From an uncultured Bacteroidales bacterium (GTDB lineage: Bacteria; Bacteroidota; Bacteroidia; Bacteroidales; UBA932), in assembly GCA_946408295.1 (NCBI GenBank), contig CAMJRT010000003.1, forward strand, positions 1-19,322: a stretch of DNA of 19,322 bases, read 5' to 3'. The translations under genes and the position numbers were made by a program. Below are positions 1-6,178 of the stretch, one piece after another (position 1 is the stretch's first letter; each line of letters opens with the position of its first letter). Below the pieces are notes generated by a model. It was given only the letters and a program-made list of their open reading frames with translations, did no database searches and was not told the origin of the DNA.

Positions 1-25
1 AACGATTGATTTTGGATTGAAATAT

Positions 26-55
26 AAAAAACCGCCCCGTTGTAATCAGGGCGGT
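26..55 (-). terminator. Intrinsic terminator ending the leftward operon
   Basis: Read on the minus strand, ACCGCCC and GGGCGGT form a perfect 7-bp stem around an 11-nt loop, followed at once by six T (A at 26-31 on the plus strand). It begins five bases after the stop codon of the gp10-like gene. It should end the long leftward transcript that carries the terminase genes, so the structural genes expected further left would need another promoter or read-through. Confidence 0.9.
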
Positions 56-59
56 ACGG

Positions 60-569
60 CTACCACGCAATCATCTTCCAGAGATAGTCACCGATGTCTG
101 CCGTGAGGGCCTCTTCTATGAGGGCGTAGTAGCGGGGAATCACTTCCTCCTTCGCCCGCTCAAGATCGTGCGTTCCCTTGATGCCATTATCGTGAATCTT
201 CCGGGAGATGAGGTAGGTGAGCTGCTTCGGGGTGGGAATCCGTCCGCTTGAATCCGGTCGGGGGATGACTGGCTTTATCTCCACCCACTTGGCGATGGCA
301 GATGAATTGGGCCAGTACTTGTCACGCCCACGGGCGGGGCCGGTTCCTTCCTCAAGGTACTCCCAGTACTTGTTCATCCGCAGGGTCGCGGAGAAGGAAT
401 TCCCGTCCACGGTCACATTGGCGGTGATGGTGTCGGTGAGCCTATCCCGTCCGAAATAGGTGGGATGACCGGATCGGACGAGGTTCTTGATGTACCCCAT
501 CCGCACCTCTTCCGCAAGTTGCATAAGGACGGCTTCCGTCCTCTTTAACTCAATCAGTTCGTCTGCCAT
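60..569 (-). CDS. HK97 gp10-like tail completion/minor structural protein
   Basis: A 169-residue protein that resembles the HK97 gp10 family, small proteins involved in head-tail joining or tail assembly. The visible cue is a YLEEGTGPAR motif at residues 71-80, which matches the Y-x-E-x-GTG signature of that family, on a mixed helix/strand background without membrane segments. I chose the ATG at 569 because it overlaps the stop of the upstream gene (TGATG), which implies translational coupling; an upstream in-frame start at 617 would overlap that gene by 49 bases. It is the last gene before a strong terminator. Family membership is inferred from the motif and from its neighbours (terminase and probable tail chaperone), so the exact role in tail or connector assembly is uncertain. 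Confidence 0.6.
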   Translation of the reverse strand: MADELIELKRTEAVLMQLAEEVRMGYIKNLVRSGHPTYFGRDRLTDTITANVTVDGNSFSATLRMNKYWEYLEEGTGPARGRDKYWPNSSAIAKWVEIKPVIPRPDSSGRIPTPKQLTYLISRKIHDNGIKGTHDLERAKEEVIPRYYALIEEALTADIGDYLWKMIAW

Positions 570-775
570 CAGTACACCCCGATAGAGTTCACGATGATGC
601 GGAACTCCTTCCACCAAGCCGAGCCGATGGTGCGGAGCGCATCCTCAATGGTGTCACGGACTACTGGTTCGCCACCGATGTGTTCGCACTCCGGATGCCA
701 CCTCTGCCAAAAATAGTCTCTCGTCTTGACGGTGAACTTGCCGTCCTTCGTCAGTTCAATCTTGTACTTGTCCAT
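569..775 (-). CDS. Hypothetical protein, 68 aa
   Basis: A small soluble protein of 68 residues that I do not recognise. It is rich in aromatic residues, with YFWQRW near residues 21-26 and a WWKEF segment near residues 54-58, and has one Cys. The ATG at 775 follows a T/A-rich leader without a Shine-Dalgarno site, which is usual for Bacteroidota genes. It lies between the tail-chaperone-like pair and the gp10-like gene and overlaps the start of the latter by one base, so it is probably co-translated with it. By position it may be a tail or connector accessory protein, but nothing in the sequence proves this. Confidence 0.65.
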   Translation of the reverse strand: MDKYKIELTKDGKFTVKTRDYFWQRWHPECEHIGGEPVVRDTIEDALRTIGSAWWKEFRIIVNSIGVY

Positions 776-787
776 TGTTAAAATATT

Positions 788-1072
788 TTAGTTTCGTTTC
801 TTCCATTTCTCGATCTCCCGCTTCTCTTCCTCCGTCTTGTCCTTGATGTAGGACACCACATTGAGGAACTCCATCGCTGGCATCTTGTACACCTTGTCCC
901 ACTCCGTCCGCATCGTTTGGGACACCCGGTCTACCGCGGAGACCCAACCCCACTTATCGTGGAACGAAGTTCCGCTATCCGCTCCATCATCATCGCCCTC
1001 TTCCCCTTGTCCTTCAGTCTTCTTGCCGTCCGCTCCGAATAGGACAGGGTAGAGTGAAGTGAGCGAGTCCAC
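788..1072 (-). CDS. Downstream (-1 frame) part of tail assembly chaperone pair
   Basis: This frame encodes up to 94 residues: an acidic, Gly/Asp/Glu-rich linker at residues 15-35, then a helical domain with GWVSAVDRVSQ, EWDKVYKMPAMEFLNVVSY and a charged tail ending KKRN. The helical part resembles the second half of phage tail-assembly chaperones (the T part of lambda G/GT). The open start given here is a GTG with no clear ribosome site. The reading frame continues upstream without a stop through the T9 run at 1079-1087, and it is -1 relative to the 209-aa gene. The likely product is therefore a frameshift fusion running from 1560 to 788, about 257 residues. Independent initiation at the GTG cannot be excluded. 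Confidence 0.6.
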   Translation of the reverse strand: MDSLTSLYPVLFGADGKKTEGQGEEGDDDGADSGTSFHDKWGWVSAVDRVSQTMRTEWDKVYKMPAMEFLNVVSYIKDKTEEEKREIEKWKKRN

Positions 1073-1560
1073 GATCCGAAAAAAAAAGCAAGCACCGCGA
1101 GGACTTCCGCGACCGACATCTCTTCCTTGATGGCGTTATGCACATCCAGTATGTCATAACCCTCGTTGTAGTCCATCCCCTTCGGGACGAGGAAGCAAGA
1201 CAGCATCTCCACGATGTTGTGTTCCTTGTCCTTTGAGAAGGAGAGGAAGTCAATGTACTGGGCCGTTGTGACCTTCCGCATATCCGTGACCGGGACGAGG
1301 TTGAACACGCCCACGGGGTAGGACTTGGAGACGGACGGGATGAGTGTCTCCGGGCAGGGTTGGTCTATGAACCTCGCCTTCGCGCAACACTCCGTGAAGT
1401 CGGTGAGGGGCAATGCCAGTACCTCGTCATCGGTCAGTCCGGTGAGGATGCCGACAATCTTGACCTTTCGGTCTACCTCGTCCATCTCCGTCTCGCAGAG
1501 TTTGACGATGTCAATGTATTTCCCTATGGGGAGTTTCCGGTAGTTGTCAATGATGTTCAT
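931..1560 (-). CDS. Probable tail assembly chaperone, zero-frame product (gpG-like)
   Basis: A 209-residue soluble, mostly helical protein that resembles Bacteroidales phage tail-associated proteins found upstream of a -1 frame partner. Cues are the N-terminal LPIGKY segment, the TTAQYIDF and LSCFLVPKGM-like segments in the middle, and a basic helical C-terminus with KDKGKR. In the lambda system the G protein coats the tape measure and a -1 frameshift makes a longer GT form. The same arrangement is suggested here because the next gene lies in the -1 frame and a T9 slippery run sits in this gene near residue 160. Its ATG overlaps the terminase stop (ATGA). Unusually, it follows the large terminase directly rather than the major tail protein. 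The family call is inference. Confidence 0.6.
   Translation of the reverse strand: MNIIDNYRKLPIGKYIDIVKLCETEMDEVDRKVKIVGILTGLTDDEVLALPLTDFTECCAKARFIDQPCPETLIPSVSKSYPVGVFNLVPVTDMRKVTTAQYIDFLSFSKDKEHNIVEMLSCFLVPKGMDYNEGYDILDVHNAIKEEMSVAEVLAVLAFFFGSWTRSLHSTLSYSERTARRLKDKGKRAMMMERIAELRSTISGVGSPR
1079..1087 (-). other. T9 slippery run, candidate -1 frameshift site
   Basis: Nine consecutive T on the minus strand read GCT TTT TTT TTC in the 209-aa frame, which contains the canonical X XXY YYZ form T TTT TTT followed by T TTT TTC. A slip of one base back enters the 94-aa frame without meeting a stop. Both frames encode plausible protein on each side, so programmed ribosomal frameshifting or transcriptional slippage fits; a base-calling error in the homopolymer is the alternative. 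Confidence 0.55.
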
Positions 1561-2828
1561 CTTCTTCTAAATCCAAGTGTGTATACGCCCGTTCTGCGAC
1601 CTCCTTCAAGCGCATCAAGGGCAAGCATCGTAGAGATGCAGTTGTCATCGTGCAGACCCTGCGGGGCGTTGTATGAGACATTGTTCGTCTTGGGGTTGTA
1701 GGTGGCTTCGTATGCGGAGAGCTGCACAAGGAGTCCGCGGTCATCAAGGAGGGTGACGGCCTTCTGCTCCAGGGCCACTTGCAACTGGTTGACGAGGCGC
1801 ACCTTTTCGGAGTTGGTGGTCACGAAGGGGGTGACGAGGTGGGAGATGTCCCGCTTGTTCCTCTTGTCCAGTTCGTCCTTCAGGAGCGCAATCATAGGAG
1901 TGCCGATGGAATTGGACTCCGCAAGCACATTCTTGACCTTGCCCCCGTTGAGCGCGAGAAGGTCTGCGATGTACCTCGCTTGCTCAAAGGTGGACTTGTC
2001 ATTGAAGTAGTCTATGAAGACCATCTCCCTGCGCTCGTTTAACCCGCAGACGGAGGTGTAGTCCCCACCGGCTCCCGATCCCCAGTCTATCCCCACATAC
2101 AGTTCGTTCCATCCCTGCGTGGGGGTGGAGACACACTCGTTGATGTTGGAGAAGAGGATGGAGTCGGAATCAAGGAAGTTGCCCAGATACTCCGTTGTGA
2201 ACTGCGCCTTCGGCATCATCGTGCGGTACTGTTCCAACTTGTCCTTTGGAAGGAGGAAGGATGTATCGTACTGGTTGAAGTCAATGGACACGATTCCGGG
2301 GTTGTCCCCGGTCAACCCTGCGGAGTAGTAGCGGTAGAAGAACCCCTGCTTGAGTTTGGGGGTGCTTATCAGCAGGATCGGAGCGGAATGCACATCCGTG
2401 GTCGGTTGGAGGATGTCGAATATGTCATCCTGGATGAAGGCGCACTCGTCCACAACGAGGATGCCCGTGACGGTGAAGCCGCGTAGGTTGTCCCTCTGCT
2501 CCGCGGACTTGAAGATGATGGTGGAGCCGTTGATGAGTTCCAGTTCAAGGAGGGAATCGTTCTTCCTCTTGATGACCGGGGTCTCGTCAATGGCCTTGAC
2601 CATCTCCTTGTAGACCCGCCTCGCCTGGTCAAGGGTAGGCTCAACCAGACAAGAGAGTGTGCGGTTGTGTTCAATCGCGACCTTGAGAAGGATGTTCTCT
2701 GCCATCGTGGTCTTGCCGACTTGTCGCTTGGACTTGACCACGAAGATGCGCCCCGAATGGAACGCATCCTTCATCGCATCGTGAACCGCCCTTTGGTGGG
2801 GGTATGGTGTGTATCCTACGAAGGTCAT
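1557..2828 (-). CDS. terL: Terminase large subunit (ATPase/nuclease)
   Basis: This is the DNA-packaging motor, which translocates DNA into the prohead and cuts concatemers. The 423-residue length is normal. The ATPase domain has a Walker A at residues 33-41 (KRQVGKTT), a Walker B with the catalytic acid at 123-128 (ILVVDE) and a coupling motif STPK at 155-158. The C-terminal RNase H-like nuclease begins with GIDWGSG, giving Asp248, with Asp256 close behind and a late HDDN acidic cluster. Its ATG overlaps the stop of the putative small subunit by four bases, and its own stop overlaps the next gene the same way. The gene sits at the end of a transcription unit otherwise made of early genes, and no portal gene follows it within the window. 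Confidence 0.95.
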   Translation of the reverse strand: MTFVGYTPYPHQRAVHDAMKDAFHSGRIFVVKSKRQVGKTTMAENILLKVAIEHNRTLSCLVEPTLDQARRVYKEMVKAIDETPVIKRKNDSLLELELINGSTIIFKSAEQRDNLRGFTVTGILVVDECAFIQDDIFDILQPTTDVHSAPILLISTPKLKQGFFYRYYSAGLTGDNPGIVSIDFNQYDTSFLLPKDKLEQYRTMMPKAQFTTEYLGNFLDSDSILFSNINECVSTPTQGWNELYVGIDWGSGAGGDYTSVCGLNERREMVFIDYFNDKSTFEQARYIADLLALNGGKVKNVLAESNSIGTPMIALLKDELDKRNKRDISHLVTPFVTTNSEKVRLVNQLQVALEQKAVTLLDDRGLLVQLSAYEATYNPKTNNVSYNAPQGLHDDNCISTMLALDALEGGRRTGVYTLGFRRR

Positions 2829-3169
2829 TCGTCACCGAATTTGAACTTCATCTCCATCGTGATGTTCTCCGTGACCTTCTGCTCCAGTTCACCGAGGATG
2901 TCCGCTGCCACACGAAGGTCACCGATTCCCCCCTGCTTGTTCATCCGCTCAACGGTCTTGTTTGCGATGGCAACGATGTAGGGGTCACCAGTATCCGGGT
3001 CTTTGCCCGTCAACGCCCTCCGGAGTGCATCGGCAACGATGCGGTTCTCCTTCCGCGCCTCTGCGGAACGGAGCTGCATCTCCTTCGCAGTCCGTTCGCT
3101 AAAAGGGACTGCACCATCAGGTGTCACCCCCTTGACGAATCGGCCTCTTTCATCTCTATTCTTTGCCAT
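2825..3169 (-). CDS. Putative terminase small subunit
   Basis: A 114-residue basic, helical protein. It starts AKNRDERGRFVKG, a basic N-terminal motif common in phage small-terminase-like proteins, and then has a long helical region (residues about 25-75) with many Arg and Lys. The small subunit recognises packaging sites and regulates the large subunit. The call rests on position, because the stop overlaps the terL start as ATGA, and on the N-terminal motif; no clear helix-turn-helix is visible. An in-frame GTG 21 bases upstream (3190) would add seven residues. I prefer the ATG at 3169, which has an AAAGGA-like sequence just before it. Confidence 0.6.
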   Translation of the reverse strand: MAKNRDERGRFVKGVTPDGAVPFSERTAKEMQLRSAEARKENRIVADALRRALTGKDPDTGDPYIVAIANKTVERMNKQGGIGDLRVAADILGELEQKVTENITMEMKFKFGDE

Positions 3170-3197
3170 TTTCCTTTCGTTTTTAGACACTTTCTCG

Positions 3198-3629
3198 TTA
3201 GAGGTAGGACTTCATCCGTCCCATCTCCAGTTCTATGTCCTTGAGCCTCTCTGCGTCTTCAGGCTCCGGGATGTAGATGCCGTTCTCCGCGCTCCACCTC
3301 TTGAACCGGGTGATGGCTTCGGACATCTCTTCCACCGTGAGGTCGCGGGAGGATCGGAGGAAGGTCACCCGTCCCATAATGCGGTCTTCCTTCTCCACGC
3401 AGAAGAGGTCGGGGTTGACCAGTTTCTTGAAGTAGACCTCCTTCGTGAACTCAAGGGTGTTCCCGGTCTCCATAGCCACCACACCGATGACGAGATGGAG
3501 GTATCGGTTCTGCCCAGCGCTCCTTCCGGTGACCTCGCGCAGCTCCACCACGGCCCCCTTGTCCAGTAGGTTTTCCGACCGGGCGAGGAACTGTTTCCGA
3601 TGGAAATCGTTTGCGAGGTTGTAGGTCAT
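3198..3629 (-). CDS. NinB-like recombination-associated protein
   Basis: A 143-residue soluble protein that resembles the NinB family, which works with single-strand annealing pathways in lambdoid phages. The cue is the core: a GAVVELREVTGR strand region, then AGQNRYLHLVIGVVA (residues about 38-52), then an FTKEVYFKKL helix. This is the strand plus R/x-QN-x-Y/W-LH layout seen in NinB-like proteins. The C-terminal half has a helical segment with MSEAITRFKRW. It lies in the tightly overlapping early operon, overlapping the upstream gene by four bases, and the phage also encodes Rad52-like and SSB proteins, which fits a recombination role. Similarity is moderate and recalled by pattern only. Confidence 0.5.
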   Translation of the reverse strand: MTYNLANDFHRKQFLARSENLLDKGAVVELREVTGRSAGQNRYLHLVIGVVAMETGNTLEFTKEVYFKKLVNPDLFCVEKEDRIMGRVTFLRSSRDLTVEEMSEAITRFKRWSAENGIYIPEPEDAERLKDIELEMGRMKSYL

Positions 3630-3949
3630 TTCTTCTTGGGGGTCTTCTTGGCCTTGTTAGGCTTGGTTTCGGTCTTCTCTTCTTCCACGGCCTTTGCCTT
3701 GAGTGCCTCTTCCTCCCTGCGGGTCTTCTCCGCGAAGTACAGCTTCCCCACCTTCTGGACGAGATGGAGGATGCACACGGAGCAGGAGCGGTTCATATTC
3801 GTCCGGGTGTTGGTGAGGTCGCGGTAGATGTTGAACATTGTGTTGACCCCTGCCTGACCGGGATAGCGGGAGTAACCCAGGTCTATCGCGGTCTTGTAGT
3901 TGTCCTCATACTGTGCGAGGGCGTTGAATTGTTCGTCAGTCATTGTCAT
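3626..3949 (-). CDS. Hypothetical protein with lysine-rich tail, 107 aa
   Basis: I do not recognise a function. The N-terminal two thirds are helical and include a CSVC pair followed by ILHLVQKVGKLYF. From about residue 78 the protein is a charged, low-complexity tail of Glu and Lys that ends with three Lys, a likely nucleic-acid- or partner-binding extension. Two ATG codons (3949 and 3943) are possible starts; both overlap the end of the DnaA-like gene slightly. The stop overlaps the NinB-like gene as ATGA. The two Cys are too few for a full zinc site unless the protein dimerises. Confidence 0.7.
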   Translation of the reverse strand: MTMTDEQFNALAQYEDNYKTAIDLGYSRYPGQAGVNTMFNIYRDLTNTRTNMNRSCSVCILHLVQKVGKLYFAEKTRREEEALKAKAVEEEKTETKPNKAKKTPKKK

Positions 3950-4226
3950 TGAGTGCGAGTACTAATTTGCCATACATCGTGAGGTGTTCGCGGAACGCCA
4001 TCGGGATGGCCACCGCATCCTTCCTCATCCTTGCGTAGTAGGACACCGTGGAATGGTCTTTGCCCATCGCCCTGCCGATGTCCGAGATGGAGTATCCTTC
4101 GTCCATCATCCTCCAGGCGGCTATCTCGCGGACGAGTACCGTCTGGGCATCGCGGGAGCCGGTGGTGTAGGGTTTCCCCGTGACGCGGATGGCGGTGAAG
4201 AGGACGGTGTCCCATCGTTGTGTCAC
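3936..4226 (-). CDS. Stand-alone DnaA domain IV-like DNA-binding protein
   Basis: The 96-residue protein matches the pattern of the DnaA C-terminal DNA-binding domain. A helix with VREIAAWRMMDEGYSISDIG is followed by the signature-like GKDHSTVSYY (residues about 55-64), equivalent to the DnaA box-binding R/K-DHSTV motif. There is no AAA+ ATPase domain. Such a protein could bind DnaA-box-like sites to control replication or transcription, or compete with host DnaA. The start is a GTG directly abutting the stop codon of the preceding 36-codon gene (TGAGTG), so translation is probably coupled. No ATG occurs before the helix-turn-helix region. I saw no consensus DnaA box cluster in the window. 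Confidence 0.75.
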   Translation of the reverse strand: MTQRWDTVLFTAIRVTGKPYTTGSRDAQTVLVREIAAWRMMDEGYSISDIGRAMGKDHSTVSYYARMRKDAVAIPMAFREHLTMYGKLVLALNDND

Positions 4227-4337
4227 TCACTCCATCTTCTCGATCCGGTCTATCTCCCGGATGACCTTGTAAGCGAGGTCTTTCTTCTCATACATCGGAA
4301 GGGCCTTGATGCTGTCCATTATTTCGGTGACATCCAT
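4227..4337 (-). CDS. Small hypothetical protein, 36 aa
   Basis: A short ORF reading MDVTEIMDSIKALPMYEKK and then a charged amphipathic helix ending EKME. It is supported by its packing: its ATG lies inside the end of the membrane-protein gene (19-base overlap) and its TGA abuts the GTG of the DnaA-like gene. It fills what would otherwise be a gap in a fully packed operon. It could be a small helical dimer or a coupling leader for the DnaA-like gene. Confidence 0.6.
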   Translation of the reverse strand: MDVTEIMDSIKALPMYEKKDLAYKVIREIDRIEKME

Positions 4338-4627
4338 CTCAACAAGGTGCTATGAATAAATATCATCAACTGTGAAATCGGAAACGAGAGATAGGCAAGC
4401 AGGGCGCAGTAGGCCACTATCGGGATCGTGATGTTTCCGGTGATGAGGGAGTAGGCTAGGCCCGTCCACCAAGTCATACACAACGAGCAAGCGAACGGCT
4501 TGACGGGACGGACTTGTCGGTTGAGCCACCGGGATAGTGCATCCATCCAGGACTGGGTGAAGCCGGACACATCCACTATCCAAATGACAACGAGGGCGAG
4601 AAGGAGTATATCGGTGTAGGGTTTCAT
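4319..4627 (-). CDS. Small integral membrane protein with CxxC motif, 102 aa
   Basis: Two or three membrane segments are visible: residues about 5-20 (ILLLALVVIWIVDV), about 48-62 around WWTGLAYSL, and about 62-92, a long hydrophobic stretch with IPIVAYCALLAYLSF. A CSLCMTWW motif lies at the start of the second segment, a pattern I associate with membrane proteins of Bacteroidales phages. I place the start at ATG 4627, because it overlaps the stop of the upstream gene as ATGA and begins just before the first membrane helix. The role is unknown; superinfection exclusion or another membrane-level effect is possible. Confidence 0.75.
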   Translation of the reverse strand: MKPYTDILLLALVVIWIVDVSGFTQSWMDALSRWLNRQVRPVKPFACSLCMTWWTGLAYSLITGNITIPIVAYCALLAYLSFPISQLMIFIHSTLLRWMSPK

Positions 4628-4794
4628 TGTCCGTAGAATTCCTTTTGGATGTAACTCTTGCAAGTGCCGTTGTGGTAATCCGGCTCCATCTCAAACCAGT
4701 CATCATCGTCTTCACGATCCAACCAGTTCTGCCACCGGACGCAAGTGAAGCGGAGCGGGCAAGCATCGCCCGGACATACAAGACTGTTGCTCAT
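4624..4794 (-). CDS. Small Cys-rich hypothetical protein, 56 aa
   Basis: The ORF encodes SLVCPGDACPLRFTCVRW near the N-terminus and a fourth Cys near residue 45. The C-x4-C-x5-C spacing plus the later Cys suggests a small metal-binding knuckle. A highly acidic stretch (EDDDDW) follows. Both ends overlap neighbours by four bases (ATGA), which strongly supports it as a real gene. No function can be assigned. Confidence 0.75.
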   Translation of the reverse strand: MSNSLVCPGDACPLRFTCVRWQNWLDREDDDDWFEMEPDYHNGTCKSYIQKEFYGQ

Positions 4795-4985
4795 CGTCCG
4801 TCCTCCAGTTCAATGTTGATGGACTCAAGGGATGACCCCAGTAGGTCATACACATCCATAAGGCCGGTGACCCGTCCGTCATACCACGCCCTTTGCAGGG
4901 GGTCGGTGTTCATCTTCGCCGCCATCTCTATGATTGGCCTCCGCTTGAGGATGACCTTGCGGATGGCCTCAATCTTTTCTTCCAT
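4791..4985 (-). CDS. Hypothetical protein, 64 aa
   Basis: A small, mainly helical protein starting with a basic amphipathic segment (EEKIEAIRKVILKRRP) and ending with an acidic tail. It has no Cys pairs or membrane segment, and I do not recognise it. The start overlaps the end of the sigma region-4-like gene by 17 bases and the stop overlaps the Cys-rich gene as ATGA, so it is part of the same co-translated string. Confidence 0.7.
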   Translation of the reverse strand: MEEKIEAIRKVILKRRPIIEMAAKMNTDPLQRAWYDGRVTGLMDVYDLLGSSLESINIELEDGR

Positions 4986-5298
4986 TTGTTTGCAGTTTGT
5001 TGTACTCGTCCAGGATGATTCGCTTTATCCTCACGATCTCGTCCCGGATTGCGGTGTGGGAGAACCCCATCCTCTTGCCCAGTTTCCGGAACGATAGGCA
5101 ATCCGCGTACAAGAGGATGAGGGTCTTGTCCACCCGGTTGAGTTTGTTGTCAATTATCCATTTGACCGCCAGCTCCCGTGACTCGTCCTCGTTCATCACC
5201 GAAGGATCGAACACATAGTCGGCCTCTATGTCCTTGAACTCCCGGTAAGCCTCTTCAGCATTCCCGGAGGGTTTCGATGTCGGTCGCTTTGCTTTCAT
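4969..5298 (-). CDS. Sigma-70 region 4-like protein (half of a split sigma factor?)
   Basis: Residues about 52-98 read as sigma region 4: LNRVDKTLILLYADCLSFRK is the first helix pair, followed by LGKRMGFSHTAIRDEIVRIK as the recognition helix-turn-helix, where G-x-S-x-x-x-I and the following Arg/Lys resemble -35 binding. Residues 1-50 are an acidic, less ordered arm. There is no region 2 in this protein. The upstream gene, overlapping by 44 bases in another frame, looks like region 2. Together they could form a two-subunit sigma factor directing phage late transcription. A phage HTH regulator unrelated to sigma is the main alternative. Confidence 0.6.
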   Translation of the reverse strand: MKAKRPTSKPSGNAEEAYREFKDIEADYVFDPSVMNEDESRELAVKWIIDNKLNRVDKTLILLYADCLSFRKLGKRMGFSHTAIRDEIVRIKRIILDEYNKLQTNGRKD

Positions 5299-5545
5299 AC
5301 TTTCGGAAGAGTTTGTAGAAGGGCGAGTTGGTGCTGCGGTACTGGTTCAAAAGTATCCGTGCGATGAAGAAGTTTATCTGCCCGTGTTCCCACAAGTCCT
5401 CTATCTTCGCATCGTCATACTCCAGTAGGATGAGGTAGACCATCTGGCACAAGTCCTCAAGGGTTCCGGAGACGGGTTTCTTGGCTATGTTTGCCAACAT
5501 AGTCTCCACCCTTCGTTCGCGGGCCAGTTGGTCGATTATCTCCAT
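5255..5545 (-). CDS. Sigma-70 region 2-like protein (half of a split sigma factor?)
   Basis: The 96-residue protein shows a region 2.1-like segment at 29-45 (LEDLCQMVYLILLEYDD; compare the D-L-x-Q-E-x-F/Y pattern of sigma factors). A second helix follows at about 58-72 (NFFIARILLNQYRS), then SPFYKLFRKY with basic residues. In sigma-70 proteins region 2 binds the beta-prime coiled coil and the -10 element. No region 4 helix-turn-helix is present here; it is in the next gene. I chose ATG 5545 over the in-frame GTG three codons upstream. The overlap with the region 4 gene is 44 bases in a different frame, so the two are separate proteins unless a +1 frameshift joins them. Confidence 0.6.
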   Translation of the reverse strand: MEIIDQLARERRVETMLANIAKKPVSGTLEDLCQMVYLILLEYDDAKIEDLWEHGQINFFIARILLNQYRSTNSPFYKLFRKYESKATDIETLREC

Positions 5546-5574
5546 CTTCGTCACGGTAATAAATATCGTTAGGT

Positions 5575-5997
5575 TTACCTTTGGAAGACGAGCATAGCGG
5601 CATCCCGCCCGTGTTCGTTCGTCCTCCGGTCATAACCCGTGATGCCACGGAAGTAGGCATCGGTGAGTTTCGTCATCCCGGTCTTGGGCCTTGAGGCTAT
5701 GAACTGGATGCCCCTTGCGGAACACCATTCCTCCCAGATGGAACAGTCCCGCTTGACGGAACCGGCTCCCATCGCACGGCCCTTGACCTGACGGATGTCC
5801 CTCTCGCGGGGAATCCAAGTCCGTTGGCGGGCATCCTCGAAGACCACCAGTCCGATCCCCCGCTCCCTGCGGAGTTCCTCAAGGTAGTCCATCGCGGCCA
5901 CTATTCCGGAGCAACGGATGTCAAGGAACTGGCGGGAGGTGGTGTCCCACACCGCCAGTCCGGTGTGCATTCCGGGGTCTAATCCTACCACATACAT
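5575..5997 (-). CDS. RuvC-like Holliday junction resolvase
   Basis: The 140-residue protein has the RuvC/RNase H-fold layout. GLDPGMHTGLAVW puts the first catalytic Asp at residue 7, a second acid is at Glu54 in VVFEDAR, and the C-terminal NEHGRDAAML segment carries Glu128 and Asp132. These acids coordinate metal for cutting branched DNA. Length is near that of small phage and poxvirus-like RuvC enzymes. The ATG at 5997 is one base after the stop of the upstream small membrane-protein gene. Its role would be resolving recombination or replication intermediates before packaging by the terminase made from the same transcript. Confidence 0.85.
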   Translation of the reverse strand: MYVVGLDPGMHTGLAVWDTTSRQFLDIRCSGIVAAMDYLEELRRERGIGLVVFEDARQRTWIPRERDIRQVKGRAMGAGSVKRDCSIWEEWCSARGIQFIASRPKTGMTKLTDAYFRGITGYDRRTNEHGRDAAMLVFQR

Positions 5998-5998
5998 A

Positions 5999-6178
5999 TC
6001 ACTTGTCGGAAGGTATTAGGATGACCGCGAGGATGCCGAAGAAGACAACGGTGAGGCAGCTTTGCATCGCAGTCCATTTCGCCCAGATGAGGGAGAGGAC
6101 GGCAAGCGCACCGAAGACCGCGATGATGAGTCCAAGCACCTTGTCAACTGTGACGATGGGTTCTTTCTCGTTATTCAT
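5999..6178 (-). CDS. Small two-helix membrane protein, 59 aa
   Basis: The ORF encodes a short polar N-terminus, a hydrophobic helix at about residues 14-32 (VLGLIIAVFGALAVLSLIW), a short basic loop and a second helix at about 41-55 (CLTVVFFGILAVILI). Its ATG overlaps the stop of the duplicated-repeat gene by eight bases and its stop is one base from the RuvC-like start, so it fits the packed operon. A holin-like or inner-membrane accessory role is possible, but the location among DNA-metabolism genes argues against a lysis cassette. Function unknown. Confidence 0.7.
   Translation of the reverse strand: MNNEKEPIVTVDKVLGLIIAVFGALAVLSLIWAKWTAMQSCLTVVFFGILAVILIPSDK

Noticed and set aside
4350..4781. 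Leftward frame of 143 codons overlapping the membrane and Cys-rich genes
   Set aside because: The alternative genes at 4319-4627 and 4624-4794 overlap as ATGA, one has clear membrane helices, and together they cover the same DNA better.
5154..5162. TTATCCATT as a DnaA box for the DnaA-like protein
   Set aside because: It is a single imperfect match inside a coding region, with no cluster around it.
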